A DNA stretch of 64,000 nt from Polytrichum commune (lineage: Eukaryota > Streptophyta > Polytrichopsida > Polytrichales > Polytrichaceae), in assembly GCA_950295325.1 (NCBI GenBank), contig OX485808.1, positions 13,208,501 to 13,272,500 of the forward strand, written 5' to 3'. The notes beneath the pieces are model-generated. The model ran no database searches. It was not told the origin of the DNA and saw nothing but the letters and a program-made list of their open reading frames with translations. This document shows, piece by piece, positions 58,871 to 64,000 of the stretch. Numbering within the stretch: the first letter of the stretch is position 1; the number at the start of each line of letters is the position of its first letter. A program made the position numbers and the translations under genes.

Positions 58871-59213
58871 TCAATACATAGAGTAACACCTTCCGCAGCA
58901 CTCGCGGTGAGCTTCGCATTCTAGAACCGAGGCGGGAGTTTTCGTGGATTTTCTGTTTTCGGTAAAGGGTTTGCGAGCGATTGGCGTAACGCAACGTCCG
59001 TTTGTTGGGGTTGTAGGGTCGGTTGGAGTTGAGTACGAGTTTTGGGTGTGTGCGTTGTGGGATTGGATCTCGGGGTTTTGTATTTCGAGGGATACGATCG
59101 GATGTGTTTCTGGGCTTCCTATTTGTGGTTACTCTCATTGCTTTATGAGAGCGCGATTTCTGACCTTAGCATTGTGTGTGCTGTTGATGTTGTTGTATTC
59201 TGAGCTTGTGCAG

Positions 59214-59490
59214 TGGAAAGAGGTCTTTGGTGCCGGAGGGTAGGTTGTTCGGGGAAAAGGAGCATCAGTGGTTGCATCCAGATGCTACGATGAAATCATT
59301 ATAGAACACTTCATCTAATTCCTCACTTGAGATTGGGTGCTTCTGGCTTATTGATCTGATTGACATTTTGGCTCATTCAGATTTGAAAAGTTGTGGAACA
59401 TTGATGTCGGCACTGGAGAAGCTGTGGAAGACCCTGAGCAAGGTTCAAATTGATTCCACCATCCTATTCTTAAACATGTTGAGATGCTAA
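59214..59490 (+). pseudogene. Candidate host exon with internal stop, not recognised
   Basis: A CTTGTGCAG acceptor-like site ends at 59213. The frame from 59215 reads through GRLFGEKEHQWLHPDATMKS, has a TAG at 59302-59304, then continues NTSSNSSLEIGCFWLIDLID and ALEKLWKTLSKVQIDSTILF to TAA at 59488. The amphipathic, Leu-rich character on both sides of the stop looks like a real helical protein. With the promoter-like region 500 bp upstream it suggests a decayed gene or a gene with an unseen splice. No family recognised. Confidence 0.35.
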
Positions 59491-60552
59491 AAGGTTATAA
59501 TTGGATTTGTTGTTTATCACAACCACAGGCTTTGGGGTTGTGAGATTTTGGACGTGACAACTTCCAACTCGAAGATACCCTAACCTTCAAAATTATCTGT
59601 AGCCAAGTTGTTCCTTGTTGAGTCTGGATGTCAAGACTACACTTGCAAATGCACTGAAATTTAAGATCATAACCAACTATTCTGCAATCTATGATATTTC
59701 AAAAGTGGTGGCAACCTTCTGAAATACCGCTGGAATTTTATTTTGTTTCACATGGGGTTTGTATTCATTAAAGTCGACTCTTCGTTCTTTTATGCAAACA
59801 ATATGAGGACTTGTGTTAAGAGTTGGATTTAACTTTTGGTTGACCCAACTCTCCACACAAGTCCCAGCTCTCACCTCCAAAAGCGATGCCATGTAGGCAT
59901 CCATATCATACTTGGGACTTGTTTAGGACTTAAAACTCATGACCCAAGTGAAGTGGTAAGTCTCAACTTTTATGCTCTCAACGGCTAAGATTGCACGGAT
60001 TGATCTTAACTGACCTAGAGACTTAGGACTCCGTGTGAACCAGCTCTAAAGCTTGCCACGTCAGCACATTAGGAACTAGAAACTCTCATCCAACTTGTGG
60101 TAGGCTAGTTACTTGTCTTCATCCAAGTATCATCATCCAAAGTTGAGTTCATCCACGGACCGAAGTCCCCTGGGTTAAAGGCAAGTTGAGCCATCTCTTT
60201 ATACTATATTTGGCTTCCGGTTTTGTTTGTACAGACTCTATCCCTTATGGGGCATTCCCACTTGACATTAGTTAGAAGTAGTTTTAGTCTAAAAGCGGTT
60301 TTAGTTATCTAGGGTTCACAGATACGGCTCTTTTTAGTGCCGAGCCTAGGTGGCAAATGATGTGGCATGGCTTAAAAGTGGAGGTTTTAAGCCTCAACCA
60401 CCGACCCTCCCATCGGTACCTAAACATGAGGCAAGAATGTAAGAGCTTTAAAAGTGTCGCCTCCCACCTTGTGATTGGTTGCTTTTTAGTCTTAGTTATG
60501 AGGGCACGAGGAGCCCCATTAACAAAAACCGATGGTAAGATATATAGGTGAG
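59491..60552. other. Unassigned DNA with an imperfect hairpin
   Basis: No gene. At 59811-59868 GGACTTGTGTTAAGAGTTGG pairs imperfectly with CCAACTCTCCACACAAGTCC across a tiny loop. The rest shows no recognisable feature. Confidence 0.45.
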
Positions 60553-61498
60553 TACCGTACGTTAAGGGCAGCTTCGGCGCTCTCTTGCCGAATAATTATT
60601 AAAAGTAAAAAAATAGTGTTCAGCACCTAGAAATAGTATATTCATATTTTCGGCAATTTTCTCTTTTAATTTTTAAAATTTAGCTTAAATTCATTTTTAA
60701 TTTTCTATTTAAGCTTATATCTTGCACATCGCTCTTGCATTGAATGACAAGTAAGATGTGAGTGAAGAGTAGAGAATGCTCTGTGCTTTATGCAAGTAGA
60801 GTGGAGTTGTGTTCAACAATGCATATGGGATATGTAAACTTTGAGGTGAAGCACCGAGTTAGACTTCATTTTTATAACTCGCATAACTTTTGCATAGAGT
60901 CTTCAAATGACATAAAATTTGTTGGAGGTGAAAGATTACTTGATTTGTAAACTTTTCTTAGACAGACAAAATTCCAAAAAAGTTGATCTTCTATGCACAG
61001 ATGAGCTCCGAAAAACTGTTATGAACGCATTTTTTTTTTTTGATCTTTACACGGCTGCAATGTTTTGTCCATATCTTTTGCATAAAGACTTATTTTGACA
61101 CAAAACTTATTGGAGGTGGAAGAAGGATTGATTTCTCAACTTTTGTTAGTTGGACAAAATTCTATAAAACTTCATCTTCTATGCTCAATTGGACTCCAAA
61201 AATTTGTGTACAACACATTTGAAAAGCCTCACCTAGAGTCTTGCTACTTCTTAACCCATATTCTTTGTGGACTAATGTAAGTGAGCTTGATTACAAAAGG
61301 AGCACCTTCTCTCTTTCAAAATTCACATATGCTTCCACTGTAAGTAAAACTCTAGTGAGAAGTAAAAATTTCTTACTTTTTGGCAATTTTGAAGAATAAT
61401 AAATTTTATATTCGGCAAAAAATGCCAATAATATTCCAAAATTTTCGGCGTCTATTTTTAGAATTATTTTGTGCCGAAGCTGCCCTTAACGTACGGTA
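60553..61498 (-). mobile_element. Non-autonomous TIR DNA element T1, copy B (inverted)
   Basis: The ends TACCGTACGTTAAGGGCAGC (left) and the same sequence inward from the right are perfect inverted repeats, continuing TTCGGC. The interior is the reverse complement of 2311-3470. The landmark TTGGAGGTG recurs 188 bp apart (60922 and 61110), giving two units against three in copy A; length 946 bp. The flanking pentamers GTGAG and GTAAG are similar but not identical. It ends about 50 bp from the broken edge of Athila-like B. Confidence 0.85.
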
Positions 61499-61559
61499 GT
61501 AAGGCATTTGGGGATGGGACAAAAACTACCCAACATTCATTGCTATCGTAATATGTTTT

Positions 61560-62238
61560 ACGCCATTTCTGGATAGCAACCGTATTAAGGTACGCTTGAC
61601 CACGTATTTCATCCAACTTCTCTAGCATTGCTATACGTTCGTTTAGTGATTCGGAGTCATCTAGGCGTTCTTCCAAGGCTATGCGCAAAGAGGGTAATTC
61701 TAGCTCAATGGGTAGAATGGCCTCTTGTCCATAGACCAATTGGAATGGGGTAAATTTTGTGGTAACCTTGTAGGCTGTCCGATATGCCCATAAGGCATCT
61801 AATAACTTAACATCCCAATCCACCATAGAGCCTTGGACGGTTTTAGTTATAATTTTACACAAAATTCCATTTGTCTTTTCTGTTTGACCGTTTGCTCTTG
61901 GGTGGTATGGGGTTGTGAGTCGATGTTTAATTTTATACTTCTCCGTTAGTAACTCAATAACATCGTTCACAAAATGAGTGCCCCTATCACTAATCAATTC
62001 TCGTGGGCATCCAAAACGTGAGAAGATGTTCGTTTTAAGGAACTTAGCCACTGTCTCTTTATCATCACGTTTAGTGGCTTCAGCCTCAGCCCATTTAGTG
62101 GCATAGTCTGTAGCAACTAAGATGTAACGATGACGTCCACTCTTACTAGGGGGGTTAATCGGACCAACGAAATCTATCCCCCATTTCTCAAAGGGTGCTA
62201 ATGCTAGGATAGGATGCAATGGCATTGCTGATGTGTCC
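61560..62238 (-). pseudogene. Athila-like B integrase core (fossil)
   Basis: PLHPILALAPFEKWGIDFVG opens the core. LVATDYATKWAEA, ELISDRGTHFVND and PYHPRANGQTEKTNGIL carry the DDE pattern, followed by FQLVYGQEAILPIE and an EERLDDSE-type tail. Confidence 0.9.
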
Positions 62239-62243
62239 GTAGG

Positions 62244-63239
62244 TGTCGCGCACCTCTCCATGAGGAGTGCCCGAAACACCATGGGCACAAGGGGGACCCC
62301 GGAGTGACACCCGGGACTTGTGGCGCCGTTGGTGAGAGGGCCCAAGTGATCCTAGTGTGGGTGAGGGCCCCGGGCGTTGGGAACGCCTCCCACCCACGAA
62401 GACTAGGAGGCACAAGGGTAAGGCCATGAGCTATGCGTAGCTCATGGCGTGGTGATTCTAGAATGCTCAAGAACACCTCAATCGGAGGTGTGAGCTAGGA
62501 GTTATGGCCATTTGAGTGGGGCGCTGTCCCGGGACAGCGCCCTGGTACAGCAGTGCCTGGGAGGGATTCCCGGGACTGCCAAGGTTCAAACAGGCATAAC
62601 TTCCTCAAGACTTGCTCGAATGGAGCAAGTGAGGAGTCCATCGGCATCTACGTGAAGCGTAGATGAGGATGGAGCGGTTGGTTGTTATGATCAGACATCA
62701 TACAAGGAAGTTATGATGGTCTGAAGCTGCTGGGGGGTTCTAGGCCCAGCAGCTAAAGGAAAATGTCCACTTGGCCCCAACTCTTGGTAGGGAGACAAGA
62801 GGTTGGTTGACGGTGGGGTAGGGGCCCCGCGTGAAGTCCTAGAGGCTTATATGGGTGAGGTGGTGTGGCCTCACCCACCCGAGGCCGAACGGCACGGCCT
62901 CCATTGGCATTGGCCTAATGTGAGGCCATAGTTGCCTAGTATGGTTCGGGTTGTTGTAGTGTTGCTCCGGCAACGCGATGATCAACATAAGATTGGACTT
63001 CCATGGATGGAAGTCCACATCTAAGGATTGGTTACCGATTAAAGGGGTTGGTTAGCAATTGAAGGGGTGAGTCCCGAAAGCAAAGTAGGAGGGTTGGTTC
63101 CCCTCCTATGAACTATAAGGTCCGGGGTGAGAGGAGCTAACCATTAGCATGGCGGTATGCGAATGGTTAGCGCTCGTAACCTTTGCTAGGAAATGAAAAT
63201 TGGCAAGATGGTCAAGGAGGGCTAGCAAGGGTTGCGACA
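62244..63239 (+). mobile_element. Solo LTR nested in Athila-like B, hairpin-rich
   Basis: It begins TGTCGC and ends GCGACA (6 bp inverted termini with TG...CA), and GTAGG is duplicated exactly on both sides (62239-62243 and 63240-63244). Length 996 bp, clearly GC-richer than the window, with no internal direct repeats, so it is a solo LTR rather than a TRIM. Its parent element is not in the window. It contains at least ten perfect stems of 7-12 bp with short loops, including a 24 bp palindrome at 62519-62542. The orientation is unknown; a CTTATATGG TATA-like site lies at 62846. Confidence 0.9.
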
Positions 63240-63244
63240 GTAGG

Positions 63245-63400
63245 TTTACCAACTCGTTGACATGCGTCACACTGTCTTGCATAGGTGACACAGTCATTGA
63301 ACAAGGTGGGCCACCAATACCCTGTCTATAAGACTTTCCTAGCGGTGACATTACCCGCAAAATGGCCTCCTGCGGGGTCACTATGACATCCTTGTAAAAT
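63245..63400 (-). pseudogene. Athila-like B integrase zinc finger (fossil)
   Basis: An H2C2-type pattern is visible: GCHSDPAGGHFAGNVTARK, then a GYWWPTLF block and CDACQRVGKPT, the binding region at the start of Ty3/Gypsy integrases. The solo LTR insertion follows at once. Confidence 0.82.
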
Positions 63401-63639
63401 TAAGGGTATTTCTGAACTCATAATGCACCGTCTCAATATACCATCCTTGCTTTTCTTATATAAGGTGTCGGTAATGATAGAATATGGAGTTGCTTTGAAT
63501 AACAAACGTTGTTGTTGTTTCTTAGAAAAGTCCAAGGGGAATGTGTTGGTTTGGAGATAATTAATTATCTCAGCATACTCGGGTGACACTTTCTCTATGA
63601 AAAACAAATTAGCATCCGGAAAAGAATCATCAATGGGTT

Positions 63640-63980
63640 CTGTTCCTAACGTATCACTCAACCTTGATAAGTGGTCTGCATTAGCATGACTCTTACCTGG
63701 TCGCACTTGAACAGTAAAATTAAACTCTTGCAACAATAAGACCCATCTAGCTATTCTTCCACTCAGCTGGGGTTTGTTTATCATATACTTTAGGGCGTCG
63801 TGGTCCACATGGAATACGAACTTATACCCTAGTAGGTAATGTCTAAATTTTTGTACTGAGAAAATCATCCCTAAGGCTTCCCTTTCCGTAACTGTGTAAT
63901 TATGTTCCGCTTGAACTAGTTGACGACTAGCAAAGTAGATAGGATGGTCATGACCTTTCTCATCTTTTTGACTTAACACT
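63640..63980 (-). pseudogene. Athila-like B RNase H domain (fossil)
   Basis: YFASRQLVQAEHNYT, VTEREALGMIFSVQKF, FHVDHDALKYMINK and SHANADHLSRL match element A almost residue for residue. Confidence 0.88.
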
Positions 63981-64000
63981 GCACCAATGTCGACATTTGA

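Larger units (their letters stand above)
61548..64000 (-). mobile_element. Athila/Tat-like Ty3/Gypsy element B (partial, broken, runs off the window)
   Basis: Read leftward from the window end it shows RNase H, the integrase zinc finger, a nested 996 bp solo LTR and the integrase core, ending near 61548 short of any LTR. The RNase H protein is nearly identical to that of element A. It is a fossil: besides the nested insertion there are about one or two breaks within the window. The upstream part lies beyond position 64000. Confidence 0.88.

Noticed and set aside
60020-60060. A GTGTGAACCAGCTC terminus next to TAA, like a Harbinger end
   Set aside because: No matching left end was found upstream, so no element can be delimited.
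62188-62476. Minus-strand frames rich in Pro/Ser/Arg near the solo LTR end
   Set aside because: They cross the junction between the integrase and the solo LTR and are driven by its GC-rich hairpins.
62244-63239. A retrozyme or TRIM reading of the 996 bp insertion
   Set aside because: A retrozyme or TRIM needs two LTRs as direct repeats, and I found none inside; the CTGATGA-type hammerhead core is not visible on either strand.

Overview
The window reads as nuclear DNA of a land plant. It is AT-rich, sparse in long open frames, and packed with plant-type mobile elements: a chromodomain Ty3/Gypsy element primed by initiator tRNA-Met, two pieces of an Athila/Tat-like Gypsy element with a tRNA-Asp-type primer site, Mutator-like foldback elements with 9-10 bp target duplications, PIF/Harbinger-like elements with 3 bp duplications, hAT MITEs with 8 bp duplications, and a tRNA-derived SINE family. 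I see no bacterial operon, CRISPR array, rRNA or tRNA gene, and no intact host gene that I recognise. The species cannot be named from this.

Layout. 1-7.2 kb: the edge of one Harbinger-like element, an unclassified TIR element with 188 bp internal tandem repeats (2311-3470), a Harbinger-like element abutting it (3476-4683), two SINE copies and a small MITE. 7.2-14.9 kb: mostly unassigned DNA with a 1.1 kb Mutator-like foldback element (9244-10380), a 355 bp Mutator-like MITE (10760-11114) and a hairpin MITE. 14.9-19.1 kb: a 2 kb Harbinger-like element carrying a nested hAT MITE, then a further hAT MITE inside a candidate 1.25 kb TIR element. 19.1-25.4 kb: a chromovirus fossil on the minus strand, bounded by near-identical 348 bp LTRs, so recent, although its coding region is broken. 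25.4-31.8 kb: a repeat fragment, a SINE, a hAT MITE and unassigned DNA. About 31.8-40.6 kb: Athila-like fossil A (plus strand), from its 5' LTR to RNase H. 41.4-43.7 kb: a MITE and a second, inverted copy of the 2 kb Harbinger-like element with the same nested hAT. 43.7-60.5 kb: low-copy-looking DNA with dispersed old repeats, a dead Tc1-type (DD34E) transposase gene, a small Harbinger-like element, and weak traces of host exons, the best at 58.7-59.5 kb. 60.5-64 kb: a second, inverted copy of the 188 bp-repeat TIR element next to Athila-like fossil B (minus strand), whose integrase region is split by a 996 bp solo LTR with a perfect 5 bp duplication.

The layers give a relative history. hAT into Harbinger came before the split of the two Harbinger copies, and the solo LTR landed after Athila-like B. 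The chromovirus is among the youngest insertions. The features I find least expected are the solo LTR, which is tiled with perfect short hairpins; the Tc1-type DD34E transposase in a plant context; and the 24 bp direct repeats around one Harbinger-like copy.
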